DNA from: a virus
IMG/VR virus record: IMGVR_UViG_3300010354_000148
Coordinates: 1 to 46,331 of that record
Length of the DNA: 46,331 nucleotides
Direction: 5' to 3' (one strand)
A model generated the notes under the pieces. That model was not told the origin of the DNA. It made no database searches and saw nothing but the letters and a program-made list of their open reading frames with translations. Shown here in pieces: positions 35,201 through 44,226 of this stretch. Made by a program: the position numbers and the translations under genes. Each line of letters starts with the position of its first letter. The stretch's first letter is position 1.

Positions 35201-38200
35201 TTGACCTATACTCTTATCATAGAAGTCCCCTAAGCTATTCAATGTCTTGCTAGCTAAGTTTGTGGCACTATTTCCTTCTCCTTTATTCTTATAAAGAAGT
35301 TGAAGGAACTGATCTTTTTTCTTTGCGTATGTATTTCCTGGAAAAATAAATGCTTCAAATACTTTATCTATTGGCTTAAAAGACCACTTATCTTCTTTGG
35401 ATTGATGTCCATATAATATTTTCTTATCAGGCTTTAAAACTAACCATGCTCTACCGTATGGATCTGCCCATAGAGTCTGTCTAAATAGACCAACTAAATA
35501 ATAAAATAATGCTGCCGGTGAATCAATTGTTGCTTTAAAGGTAGTATCATCCATGGTCGTGCCAAAAACATTGTTGGCAACATTTAAGTCAAATAAGTTA
35601 GCTTTTAATAATTTAATTTTTTCTATTGTTAGCGCGTTAAAATATTCAATTAGTCCACCATCTTGTGCTGGTGCATCTATAAAATTTTTCCTTGCGTATT
35701 CGATAGCTTCTTTTTGTGCATTTACTGTGTTTGTATTTTCATTTCTTATCGTATCTCCAAATAACAAACTAAATTCATCTAATGCATTGCCGTTGGTGTC
35801 TCCAAATTTTTTGTATGGTCCAGTTTGTACTGGTTCAGATGAAAATATTTTCTTTATTTCATCTGGAAATCCTGTTGTATCTTCTGCGTCAAGTAAAAAT
35901 GTATTAAAAAATATTTCTTTAACAGAATCATATGTGTGATAACCAAATCTAAATTGATCCCAAATTTGTTGAGCTTGAGATAGTGTTCTACCATTTCCTG
36001 CTATTACATTTGTTGTTGGATCAAAATCTTCATCGTAGAACTTTCTTGCTTGAATAGAAACAGAATCTTGTGGATTATATACGCCAGGAAACTTACTTCT
36101 TGCAGCTGAATCATAATCTTGATTTGGATCTTCTGACATCAGTAAGTCATATTGATATTCCCAATTATCAAGATTTGTATATTCTCTATTTCGTATAGAG
36201 GAATAATATCCAGAGTAGTTTCCACCATGCAGATAATCTGCGGTAGCATTTATTCCGATTTCATCTATTGGCTTATACTGATAGATTGATGCGGCGTTGA
36301 GTGAAACTAATACGGCGTACAATTCATCATAATTTTTTGGCGGAGTAAAATTTCCAAATCCAATAATTAAATCATCATTTGTTTCTGGTTTTGGATACCT
36401 TGTTGTTGGAGTTCCATCAGGATTAAAAGGCTGAAGACCATCTTGTCCAGTTCCAACTGGAGATGGAAGTTCTTGGCCTTTTAATAATTTAAATTGTTTA
36501 ATAGGATGAACTGAGCTAAAGGCAACTCCTAAAGGAACAGTATTTGGGACGAATGCAAAGTGACATTCTTCAATATCTGGAATAGCTGAATATCCTTCGT
36601 CTCCATAATTGTATCCAGATTTTTTAGTCTTATCTTGCTCTAATGAATATTCTTTAGTTGTTAATATATTTAAGTAGTACGCTGCGTCGGGTGAGACAAC
36701 AGCATCAACTTTAGTTTCATCATATTGAGGAATATATTTATCTCTACGTGTAGCTTCATATCCATCGTTTTTACCCCACAAGAAATATGCTGGCTTACAA
36801 ACAACAGCCGCACCGCCTCCTGGTGCAGAAGGATTGTAAATTAAAACATGTTGATTTTTATAGTCTTCAACTTTTCCGTATAATTCTTCTTTGTCATTAT
36901 CAAAATAAAATTGTTTAAATTTTTTCAAAAGTTCCGCGTCTTGCAGACTAACTTGATATGGCCATCTCATAGCAATATAGAATTGTTCATCAATGTTTGT
37001 GTGTGGCGGAGTCCATTCTGCGTATGATTTAAAAAATGTTTGTGACTTATCTAAATTAGGATCTAATTCTATTAAGTCAGATCCTAAATTATCTTTTCTA
37101 TTCAACTCTGGTAATGGCATTGTTACTGCTATTGTTGTAGCGTTTACAACAACTTCAAAGTTTCCATTAAGAGAAAAATCTAATGGATTACTTAAAATAT
37201 CATAAGCTAGTGTTCCACTAATATTTTGTCCTGCTTGATAATCAGTATCAAGTTGAAGTAGTTTTTTAAATTCTTCTCCATACAATTTCTGTGATGCATT
37301 TACTATAAAGCTATCAGTATCGTTAGTAGCATCGGATGAAGCAGTGCCTACGCCTTTTAGATTTCCATATTGAAATGCATATGTATCAAGAAACATTTCA
37401 TCATCTTTTCTAGCAGTAAAAAACGGGAACCTAAATCTACTTGGTAGTTGATTTATCTGTGCATGATTTTTGCCAGTAAAATCAGAAACATACTGAACTG
37501 GATTATTTCCTTTTGCAACAACTGGTAAGTGAAAACCTACGGTAACATTGCCTTTACTTGTAGGAAGTTTTGCTATAATATTGCCTTTGTCATCTTTAAT
37601 CTGTTTTGCATTTTCAGAATTAAAATTTAAGACAATACCCTCGTTGCCTAAAAATCCTGCTGTTTGAAATATTCCTTGTGAATTGGCTTGTTGTTCCGCT
37701 AGAACATTAAATGCATCAAGTGGTTCTGTTCCCTTTAAGAACGCCTCTGCGTCAGCATATGGTGTTATTTCCTTGTTAATAGAATTAACTATCTGAAGTA
37801 AATCAAAATCTGGTTGATTTATCTGTGGAGGTATAATCCCAAGTTCAGCTGCTTTTTCATCCCCTGGATAACCAGTGGTGATTGGAACTACTCCAGATGT
37901 GTATAGCCAATGTGGTTTGCCATAAAATACTGTTGACCTATCTTCAAATGGTCTAACTGCAACAATATAATTAGGAAGAAGTCGAGCACATGTTTGGAAT
38001 AATTCCCAAACTGTTCTCATGTAAGTTTGAGCTCTAAATGATACCTCGTCAAAACCTCTCATATCATCATCAGGATTTGAACTTATTAAACCTAATGATC
38101 TAAATATATTTGTTCCGCCTCTTCCACTAAGAACTCCAAGCAGTCCGATGCCAACACCAACGCTTGCAGTTACGGGACCTCCAGCTAACAACATTCCTGC

Positions 38201-41200
38201 ACCTATGCCGCCAAGTGTTAAGTTCTTAAATAAATTTGCACTTCCTTCTTGAGTTCTTACTGTTCCTGATTCAGTAATAGATTCAACAACTTGACTAGCG
38301 CTAGCTGATCCTGAATCATAACCTTGAACCAATTTGTTCCAGCTGGCATCTGATAATCTAGATAAATAATCTAATCTAGGATTAGGTTGATTTTCAGGAG
38401 TAATAGATGCAACGCTTGTCCAGCCGTCTCCTAGGTCACCACCTAGGAATTGAGCTATTCCAGTTCCGTTTCCTGGATAAATATTTCTTTTAAATATTTC
38501 AAGATCTCTTTGAGATGAAAAGTTTGACCACAATTGAGTCATCAAAGATGAGACTCCACCTCTAAACTCTTGAACACCAACGCCAGTCATTCCTAACATA
38601 TTTAATCCAGAGTTAGCCATTCCGCTGACAGTTAATTCACTAACTGCTTTATGAGCATCAGCTATTGCATCTACTCTGGCAAAATGTTTTTTGGCTTCTG
38701 AAGCTGTCATGGGTTCGTATAACATTGAACCAAAGTGACGTATACCAAATTTATTTTCTGAAAAAACTAATCCTCTATTTGCGTTGGCTATTCCTTCTCT
38801 AAATCTAGAAGTTCCCATAGATAAAAGTCTAACCATTAAGTCTCTTGGCTCTGACATCCAAAGACCAGTGTTTATTCCTCCATCTATTTTTCCGCTGTCA
38901 CCTTTTTTGTTAGTTGAATTTACTACCGCACCCAATTCAATTGCATCTGATTGAGCAGTTATAGTAACTATTTCGCCATACTCTACTTGGGTGATTGTTC
39001 CATTGAACAATGTTTGAAGCGAATTTGGATTAGATCCATATCCACCTCTTAAGTGAACCCTAACTCCAGGCTTTAATACTATGCTTTCTATGTCTACAAC
39101 ATACTCACTCTTCATAAAAGCTGAAATATTTCTAGCTTTGTTTAAAGTATTACCTAAAATACCTGCCAAATCTTCTCCTAAAGCAGAATTTGCTAAAGCA
39201 GAATCGGGACCAAAAATGTCTGTAGCGGCTGGTTTAGTTAATTTTGAATAAAGATTAGAAACTCTAAATATTAGAGTGTCTCCCAATAGATCTTCTGAAG
39301 ATACAACAGAAAAATCTATAATAGATTGTAGTCCATAAAAATTGTCAAACAATTTAACGCCAGCAAAATAACCACCCTCATCAATAAGCCAAAGCATGTA
39401 GGTTGGAAAAGCTCTGAGCATTCTTCCTGATATGTCTCTATACTGAGTATCTACCAACATTTTTTCCCAATGCATGTTGACTGATTTTGGTGGTTGGTCT
39501 GATTGAGAAGACCACTCTGGGCCATTTGAATCGCCGTGAGAAACTGGATTCGAATAAGAGCTCAAAGGAGAAAGTGATGCAATCGCTGAAGAATTTGTTC
39601 CATTTGCTGGATTAGTTTGTTCTTCTATTGGAACAGGAGCAAGTTCAACTACTTTTGAACCTTTCTTTATATTAACTCCATCTATCGTAAGATAGAATCG
39701 TCCATCTTTTTCTACATCTATATAACCAAAATTAACTCCATAGGCAGTTGTAAATGTTGCAGGTATTTTATTTGGTTCTGCCGGATCTAAGATTGGCATT
39801 TGGTGAATAATGCCATGGAACTCTAAATCGTCTGGCATAAAGCTTATATTGTCTTCATCCTTTAAACTAAAGCTTCCACTTAAAGCCATCTCAATAATGT
39901 TAAATAATTTTTTACTAGAAGAAGAAACATCTCCAACAACATATGGTTGAGAGTGAATATCTGCGTTGTAGAGATTGGCATCTGGATCATCAGTTACAGT
40001 TCCTGTATTAAAGTTAATATAATCAGTTAATAATGCTTCACCTGTTACTTTTATGTTTTCATTTTTTTCTATGTAAAATTTTAATGTTGCTAAGAAAAGA
40101 TCATGATCTATTTCATTGCCATTTATCCATAAAATAAGTTCTTTTAATTTTGCAGACTTTAAATCTGGTGTAGTTAAATCGCCAAATTCTCTGATAAAGT
40201 TTTGCAGTAGATATATTACGGCAAGTTGTTTTTGCATTTTTTCTTGTTGAGTTCCATTTACTTTGCCATCAAAAGTTGGGCCAATAGAATTAAATGCAGG
40301 ATATCTAGTTTGAGAACTTACGTTATTAATAACGTCTCTATCAAACATTTCAAAGCTTCTAAAATAGAAATCTGGATCCAGTGTGCCAACTGTTTCATCT
40401 GTTTTTGGATCTTTTATTTGCAATGGCAAATCTGGATATGCGTTAAAAGAACCCCACAATTGTTTTATTCTTAAAAATGGATTTCTTTTTGTATTAAATA
40501 TATCTATAAAATCTGCTTGTTGTTTTGAACTTAACTTTTCTCTAGTTTGCTGGAAGACGTCAAAATCCATTAAGCTTAAACTTACTTGATAAACATGAGG
40601 GTAATCTGGCATTGTTGATACCGAATAGTTTGATGGCATCACATATTTAACTCCAGCAAGTGCGGTAATAATATTCTTAATGCCCATAAAACCAAGTACA
40701 CCGCTAGCATGTTCTAACCTAGCTAATGAGTTTACATGGTCAAATATTCTTTTAATTTTTGCTAATTCTTTTTCTCCAGTTACAGTCATGGAAATATTAA
40801 TAAAAGTATCTCTACCTCCAATGTGTTGATAGGTAGGTTCATCTTGCATTTGAAGCTGAAGTTTTGCTAAATTATTACCTAAAGAAACGCTAACTCCATT
40901 TACAATAACAGCGCTTGGATCAAGGTCAACTTTCATCATTGGAACTTCCCACTCTCTAAATTGGAAAGAACCCGCCCTTGCTCTTGCAGCTTCCATTAAC
41001 GCTTGTATTGGACCGCTTGTATAAAATCTTTCATATAACAATACGCTAAATGCATCACTTACTTGAGCTTTTGTTTCATTGTATATATTCTGATATTCTT
41101 CGTTTCCATTTTCGCCATCTCCTGGTATTTCAATGCCTTGAGATTTTGCTTTTTTAACTGCTAATGATTCAGTTGTTTGATCTAGATAGGTTTTAGAGTT

Positions 41201-43756
41201 AAGAGAAATTTTCTTCATATACTCTTTTACTACAGATATAGTTGTGTCTCTTAATACCTCTCCATTAACAATATAATTATTTGTGCCATACTGTCCCGGA
41301 ACAGTTGTGCTATTTATATCTTTGATATAATTTTTTTCAGAATCACTTAGAGATTTATTTTCTATTAAGAATACTTTAACTAAATAATCATAAACCTTTT
41401 TCTGAGGTTCACCTGTTGAAACTCCAGCCGTTAGAACATCTATTGCATCCCTTAATATGTTTTTAATGCTTCTACTATATTGACCACTAGTTGCCAACTG
41501 ATAAGTGTTTGCTAGTGTTATTCCATAATCAGCTGATTGGTTGACATCGATTCCAACATAAGATAATATTCTTGTCCAAAAATCTTCGCCTTGATCAGTT
41601 ATCAAATCTTCATTATCAGCTCTGAATGAGCTTGTATCTGGTAAAAATATTTTTGTTTGTGATTCTATAGGAATATAGAATGTAATATTATTGCCATTAT
41701 TCCATTCATCTAAAATATTAGTTGTTAATTTTTCGCCATCATAACTAGAAGTCCTAACTAATGAAGCGCCATATGGACTAATATCATATGTGTTACTGCC
41801 AACCGTTAAACCAGATTGAACATTAGATGGATTTGCTATTTTATCTGAAGCTTTTACATCACTTTTCTTTTGCAAGAAATCACCATTTACATAACTATAC
41901 ATTGCTCCAGCGGCTTTGCCCATATACTGTCTATACTTACCCCAATGTATAGCTTGATTAAAATCACTAATCATAGGAAGCAATGGTTTATGATTAAAGT
42001 TAAGAAGTTCTAAATCTACAGCTAGAGCAAATGGAAAGTTTGGCACTGTTTGTATTTGCATGCCTGAAAGAGCAACTGCTGTTATCCCATGAACTCCGTT
42101 CAAGTAACTGTTTTTAACAGGTAAAAATGGTGAATACTTAAATGCTGCTATTATTCCTCTTAGCGAAGAAAGGAATTTATCTATTTTTTTATCTGAGTCA
42201 CCATCGCTAGAAAAATCTATTACAAAATTATCTTTTAATCTTATCCTTGATGCATCTTCGATTGAAATTCCCCAAATTTCTTCATAATTAGGAAAGAACA
42301 ATCGCATTGTTATAGAAGTTTCTTTATAACCTGAATTAAACTTTGGAGTATTTCTTTGCCTTAATGCTCCACCAGTTAAGCTTCCAGTTTTAAAAGCTGA
42401 ATTTATATTTATAGATAATGGTGGAACATAGAAGTTTGCGGCACCTAGTCTAAGATGAAAAATGTCTGGTGTTTCCGGCGAGGAATTAGGTCTGTATGGA
42501 GAATTGGTTAAAACATCTGCAATTCTTTTATTAGTAGTTCCTATTCTTTCATTGAAATTAGAAGCTAATTCAAATACAGATTCACCATTTCTCATTCCTA
42601 AAGCTTTTTGAAACTCTTCTAAGAACTTATTAATATCATTAAGTTCATCTTCTTCTCCGCCACCTTTTCCTTCATTTGAGTAGTCTCCAGTTGCGGCTAA
42701 CGCATCAAAAAAGAAAGTCACTAACGCTGGGAAATATACATTTATTGACTGCAATGTTATTGGATCTCTGGTCAAATTAGTTGTAACATAAATTAATTGA
42801 TTTAACCAAGCGGTATCCCTAACTGGATCAAGAGCATTTGCAGCTGATTCCTGAACAGAAGTTCCATCCGAGAGCCTTTGTCTTGCAAAGACTCCTATAT
42901 CAGTTGCGTACGAGGCGAGTTGTAACAAACCAGATTGCATTATTTTTTCCATAAGCCTATCAAATTGAACTATTGATAAGTTTTTTGGATCTATTGTTGG
43001 TTTTGTTTTAGCTTGATTTGGATCAAATGCTCTATAAAAATTAAGCCATGATGATGAACCAACGTTTTCATTTGGTCTTGCAAGGGTTAGTAAACCTTTT
43101 AAGTAGTAGTCTGCATCGGCTTCATTTCCATATACTTCCTTGTATACGTCAGAAAGATATGATGATTCACCTATTCCATCTGGATCTATAGATTTATCAA
43201 TTTGTTCTAAGATAAATTTATTTTCTTCAGTTACCAAAAGATTTAAATCAAATGCTGGCGATAACTTTTTCCATATAATTAATCTATGATACAGGGCATG
43301 AGCGGCTATCTCTACAGCTGGATGGCCAGTTTCTGGTGTTCCATCTGGCTTAGTTGGAGATGGCCAACCGTTAAAGAAAACTGTTTTTAATTCATATTCA
43401 CTATAATTATTGCCACTCTGCCTATTATAAGTGTTTATTAATTCTTTACTTAAAAACCTTACTGCGTTTTCATCTCCATTCAACCAATAATTAATACCTA
43501 AATTAATTGCATATAAAGAAAATTTATCTTCTTCATTATAATTAATTGCATCTAGTGGTGAGCCATCTAATGTTTCTCCAAAAGGAAGTGTGCCATTACT
43601 AAAGAAATCTGATAGTTGAAGAGGATTTGTTGAGCCGTTTTCTGGATTAAGAAAATCTATAATCCTGTCCACATAAGATAAACCTAATATATATTTTATA
43701 TATGATGATGCTTTAGAATCTATTTTATGAGATTGAAATGATTGTGGATTAGCCAT
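32249..43756 (-). CDS. Giant baseplate hub-like protein with embedded staphylococcal-nuclease-like domain
   Basis: This single 3835-aa frame seems to combine several baseplate proteins. Residues about 430-620 and 930-1080 each resemble the adaptor domains that follow the tape measure (YVPPLSININSAF, AKLQLQMQDEPTYQHIGG). Around 1545-1615, VDIESIVLKPGVRVHLRGGY and FNGTITQVEYGEIVTIT match the gp27/gpD hub beta-barrel. NYIVAVRPFEDRSTVFYGKP near 1925 and SGEIIIIGNADIRPHDLIYL near 3046 are further hub-family blocks. Two Gly/Ala-rich hydrophobic segments (about 1843-1880 and 3217-3280) could enter membranes. At 3405-3675 lies a staphylococcal-nuclease-like domain. The gene lies 9 nt after the 150-aa gene. 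It probably forms the central hub reaching from the tape measure to the spike. The hub role is well supported; the domain borders are by eye. Confidence 0.85.
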   Translation of the reverse strand: MANPQSFQSHKIDSKASSYIKYILGLSYVDRIIDFLNPENGSTNPLQLSDFFSNGTLPFGETLDGSPLDAINYNEEDKFSLYAINLGINYWLNGDENAVRFLSKELINTYNRQSGNNYSEYELKTVFFNGWPSPTKPDGTPETGHPAVEIAAHALYHRLIIWKKLSPAFDLNLLVTEENKFILEQIDKSIDPDGIGESSYLSDVYKEVYGNEADADYYLKGLLTLARPNENVGSSSWLNFYRAFDPNQAKTKPTIDPKNLSIVQFDRLMEKIMQSGLLQLASYATDIGVFARQRLSDGTSVQESAANALDPVRDTAWLNQLIYVTTNLTRDPITLQSINVYFPALVTFFFDALAATGDYSNEGKGGGEEDELNDINKFLEEFQKALGMRNGESVFELASNFNERIGTTNKRIADVLTNSPYRPNSSPETPDIFHLRLGAANFYVPPLSININSAFKTGSLTGGALRQRNTPKFNSGYKETSITMRLFFPNYEEIWGISIEDASRIRLKDNFVIDFSSDGDSDKKIDKFLSSLRGIIAAFKYSPFLPVKNSYLNGVHGITAVALSGMQIQTVPNFPFALAVDLELLNFNHKPLLPMISDFNQAIHWGKYRQYMGKAAGAMYSYVNGDFLQKKSDVKASDKIANPSNVQSGLTVGSNTYDISPYGASLVRTSSYDGEKLTTNILDEWNNGNNITFYIPIESQTKIFLPDTSSFRADNEDLITDQGEDFWTRILSYVGIDVNQSADYGITLANTYQLATSGQYSRSIKNILRDAIDVLTAGVSTGEPQKKVYDYLVKVFLIENKSLSDSEKNYIKDINSTTVPGQYGTNNYIVNGEVLRDTTISVVKEYMKKISLNSKTYLDQTTESLAVKKAKSQGIEIPGDGENGNEEYQNIYNETKAQVSDAFSVLLYERFYTSGPIQALMEAARARAGSFQFREWEVPMMKVDLDPSAVIVNGVSVSLGNNLAKLQLQMQDEPTYQHIGGRDTFINISMTVTGEKELAKIKRIFDHVNSLARLEHASGVLGFMGIKNIITALAGVKYVMPSNYSVSTMPDYPHVYQVSLSLMDFDVFQQTREKLSSKQQADFIDIFNTKRNPFLRIKQLWGSFNAYPDLPLQIKDPKTDETVGTLDPDFYFRSFEMFDRDVINNVSSQTRYPAFNSIGPTFDGKVNGTQQEKMQKQLAVIYLLQNFIREFGDLTTPDLKSAKLKELILWINGNEIDHDLFLATLKFYIEKNENIKVTGEALLTDYINFNTGTVTDDPDANLYNADIHSQPYVVGDVSSSSKKLFNIIEMALSGSFSLKDEDNISFMPDDLEFHGIIHQMPILDPAEPNKIPATFTTAYGVNFGYIDVEKDGRFYLTIDGVNIKKGSKVVELAPVPIEEQTNPANGTNSSAIASLSPLSSYSNPVSHGDSNGPEWSSQSDQPPKSVNMHWEKMLVDTQYRDISGRMLRAFPTYMLWLIDEGGYFAGVKLFDNFYGLQSIIDFSVVSSEDLLGDTLIFRVSNLYSKLTKPAATDIFGPDSALANSALGEDLAGILGNTLNKARNISAFMKSEYVVDIESIVLKPGVRVHLRGGYGSNPNSLQTLFNGTITQVEYGEIVTITAQSDAIELGAVVNSTNKKGDSGKIDGGINTGLWMSEPRDLMVRLLSMGTSRFREGIANANRGLVFSENKFGIRHFGSMLYEPMTASEAKKHFARVDAIADAHKAVSELTVSGMANSGLNMLGMTGVGVQEFRGGVSSLMTQLWSNFSSQRDLEIFKRNIYPGNGTGIAQFLGGDLGDGWTSVASITPENQPNPRLDYLSRLSDASWNKLVQGYDSGSASASQVVESITESGTVRTQEGSANLFKNLTLGGIGAGMLLAGGPVTASVGVGIGLLGVLSGRGGTNIFRSLGLISSNPDDDMRGFDEVSFRAQTYMRTVWELFQTCARLLPNYIVAVRPFEDRSTVFYGKPHWLYTSGVVPITTGYPGDEKAAELGIIPPQINQPDFDLLQIVNSINKEITPYADAEAFLKGTEPLDAFNVLAEQQANSQGIFQTAGFLGNEGIVLNFNSENAKQIKDDKGNIIAKLPTSKGNVTVGFHLPVVAKGNNPVQYVSDFTGKNHAQINQLPSRFRFPFFTARKDDEMFLDTYAFQYGNLKGVGTASSDATNDTDSFIVNASQKLYGEEFKKLLQLDTDYQAGQNISGTLAYDILSNPLDFSLNGNFEVVVNATTIAVTMPLPELNRKDNLGSDLIELDPNLDKSQTFFKSYAEWTPPHTNIDEQFYIAMRWPYQVSLQDAELLKKFKQFYFDNDKEELYGKVEDYKNQHVLIYNPSAPGGGAAVVCKPAYFLWGKNDGYEATRRDKYIPQYDETKVDAVVSPDAAYYLNILTTKEYSLEQDKTKKSGYNYGDEGYSAIPDIEECHFAFVPNTVPLGVAFSSVHPIKQFKLLKGQELPSPVGTGQDGLQPFNPDGTPTTRYPKPETNDDLIIGFGNFTPPKNYDELYAVLVSLNAASIYQYKPIDEIGINATADYLHGGNYSGYYSSIRNREYTNLDNWEYQYDLLMSEDPNQDYDSAARSKFPGVYNPQDSVSIQARKFYDEDFDPTTNVIAGNGRTLSQAQQIWDQFRFGYHTYDSVKEIFFNTFLLDAEDTTGFPDEIKKIFSSEPVQTGPYKKFGDTNGNALDEFSLLFGDTIRNENTNTVNAQKEAIEYARKNFIDAPAQDGGLIEYFNALTIEKIKLLKANLFDLNVANNVFGTTMDDTTFKATIDSPAALFYYLVGLFRQTLWADPYGRAWLVLKPDKKILYGHQSKEDKWSFKPIDKVFEAFIFPGNTYAKKKDQFLQLLYKNKGEGNSATNLASKTLNSLGDFYDKSIGQIFNAVTDSLSALFNVFRLNMLQTGYGLSQSSVLAKQANILNKALNDSIYYSLGRPGSLLRAVDNPFTREYAEPVVEIREPFQRVHYLSSFSHILSNQIQENSGVATTITAVSDGKYPVTVSLDKGAPADRQVESTVETGIYFDNVVGSGFFGFLHPILHPFETGRGFSKNVTGAPDELSAKRIALSHLRESVKDIYSGEIIIIGNADIRPHDLIYLADIYERMYGMFEVEQVVHHFTPELGFVTSITPNALVTINDPAKWFMSSWIHSWLSVQTMRNDTRIYLDSLRAGNSGITVGGEISLDALSNSLSPQMLGGMQFTGGSSALIKDIVANATASGFGSANTGDAIREYAKSQAGINGNNGQVTGSTIAGVISGVAGISIAAGSAGSAIASGAAAVAAGTVSGVGAGVGIATVGILAGPLLWKGWKWVRNNLMDQHGCYVQYLTRNGQPMEAGLAYNQGMVVGRYHSKALLPGILGVRVKARTADGYSYIRTNDLMKSLGWNEKEISTLTRYIGYENALVHAKVLQLGGLGPEKTTFDPFFKVLCALDSNSASGGVRDGDTIDVYDILNPNVKFTVRLDGINVSEKIQIGFQSTSKTGNVIGKNIRKVGDKYYATLVTGGISYTDQEEIIRDQNGYPVYTAKNNMLIPVTIREGLYLTRDKVTIRNVGAPFDSVKDEQGNYTEFDVLPSQIIDPYFDPSVLNYFTYELPATAAQYYDPDLQNEVTPISNKDIFEKEPKYSSVEIPQDLIFEDFGTPGLMATQFVKKALSNKTFVVRVKQSRVNNQTKDEAEFEPTGKDKRIEFLQDRYQRTLGTVFYNSGSDSLDKIKNKVFSFMEKNNFVLDNIKEKFVSQMFYDRGNVFVSNFNQLFDSIGAMPLRDHSAGYTPLLEKLPELPNASEVTLYFSIFVEMSKLEQLYNNSSRWPLVLWDEYYEDGTPATLNWELITKNYGTTVYTKDLLTESESVLTSKETSATLQNKKTTP
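32740..33541 (-). other. Staphylococcal-nuclease-like domain inside the giant hub protein
   Basis: Residues D3411-GDT, R3430-LDGINVSE3438 and D3659-RYQR3663-TLGTVFYN align with VDGDT, RLLLVDTPE and KYGRGLAYIY of staphylococcal nuclease. The helix GLMATQFVKKALSNKTFVV precedes the last block as in the family. Spacing from Arg to Glu (8) is exact, and Asp40 is Asn (N3435), as in the free-standing protein at 1-225. About 180 extra residues separate Glu3438 from Arg3663. Confidence 0.65.
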
Positions 43757-43765
43757 TGTTTACCA

Positions 43766-44218
43766 TCACATTATGTTTATTCTAGACAAAGCATCTAGTC
43801 TAGATGAGGAAGAGTCTTTTTGGGTAACTCCACTATAATTGTTAATTATATCATTATTACGATAATTTGTAAAGTTAGATTTCATAAATGGACTTACGTG
43901 ACTTTGGTGCGACTTGCTATATCTTGCTTCTTGAAGCTTTTTAGAAAGGTAACCAGAGTTATTCATTTGAAGGTGTGTGGATTTTCCATCCATCAAACCC
44001 TCTTTTGACCCCTTCAAAGTGTCTGATCTATTAATGTTTTTTTTAGAATTAAACTTTATATTTTTTGCTTGACTTGCTTCAATGGCTGTTGAGTTATTTT
44101 TATTTGATGCTATTTTTGCTGCGTACTTATTTGAGGTTTGCGTCCTTGGAGACGTATCTTTAGTCTTGGCTGCAGCCTCTTTTAAGTTTTTATTTTGTTT
44201 ATCAGCACCAAAAATCAT
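43766..44218 (-). CDS. Small basic, low-complexity virion-region protein
   Basis: I do not recognise this 150-aa protein. It is very polar and basic (Lys, Asn, Ser, Gln), with no hydrophobic core (KEAAAKTKDTSPRTQTSN, SSSSRLDALSRINIM), and is probably disordered over most of its length. It lies between the presumed tape-measure gene (8 nt gap) and the giant hub gene (9 nt gap). That position suggests a small linker, or a protein packed in the tail tube or baseplate centre. A chaperone or scaffold role is equally possible. Confidence 0.65.
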   Translation of the reverse strand: MIFGADKQNKNLKEAAAKTKDTSPRTQTSNKYAAKIASNKNNSTAIEASQAKNIKFNSKKNINRSDTLKGSKEGLMDGKSTHLQMNNSGYLSKKLQEARYSKSHQSHVSPFMKSNFTNYRNNDIINNYSGVTQKDSSSSRLDALSRINIM

Positions 44219-44226
44219 ACGTCACC

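Noticed and set aside
35553-35939. A 128-aa plus-strand open frame inside the giant hub gene
   Set aside because: It is antisense to continuous coding sequence, and its serine/leucine-rich composition reflects the opposite strand.
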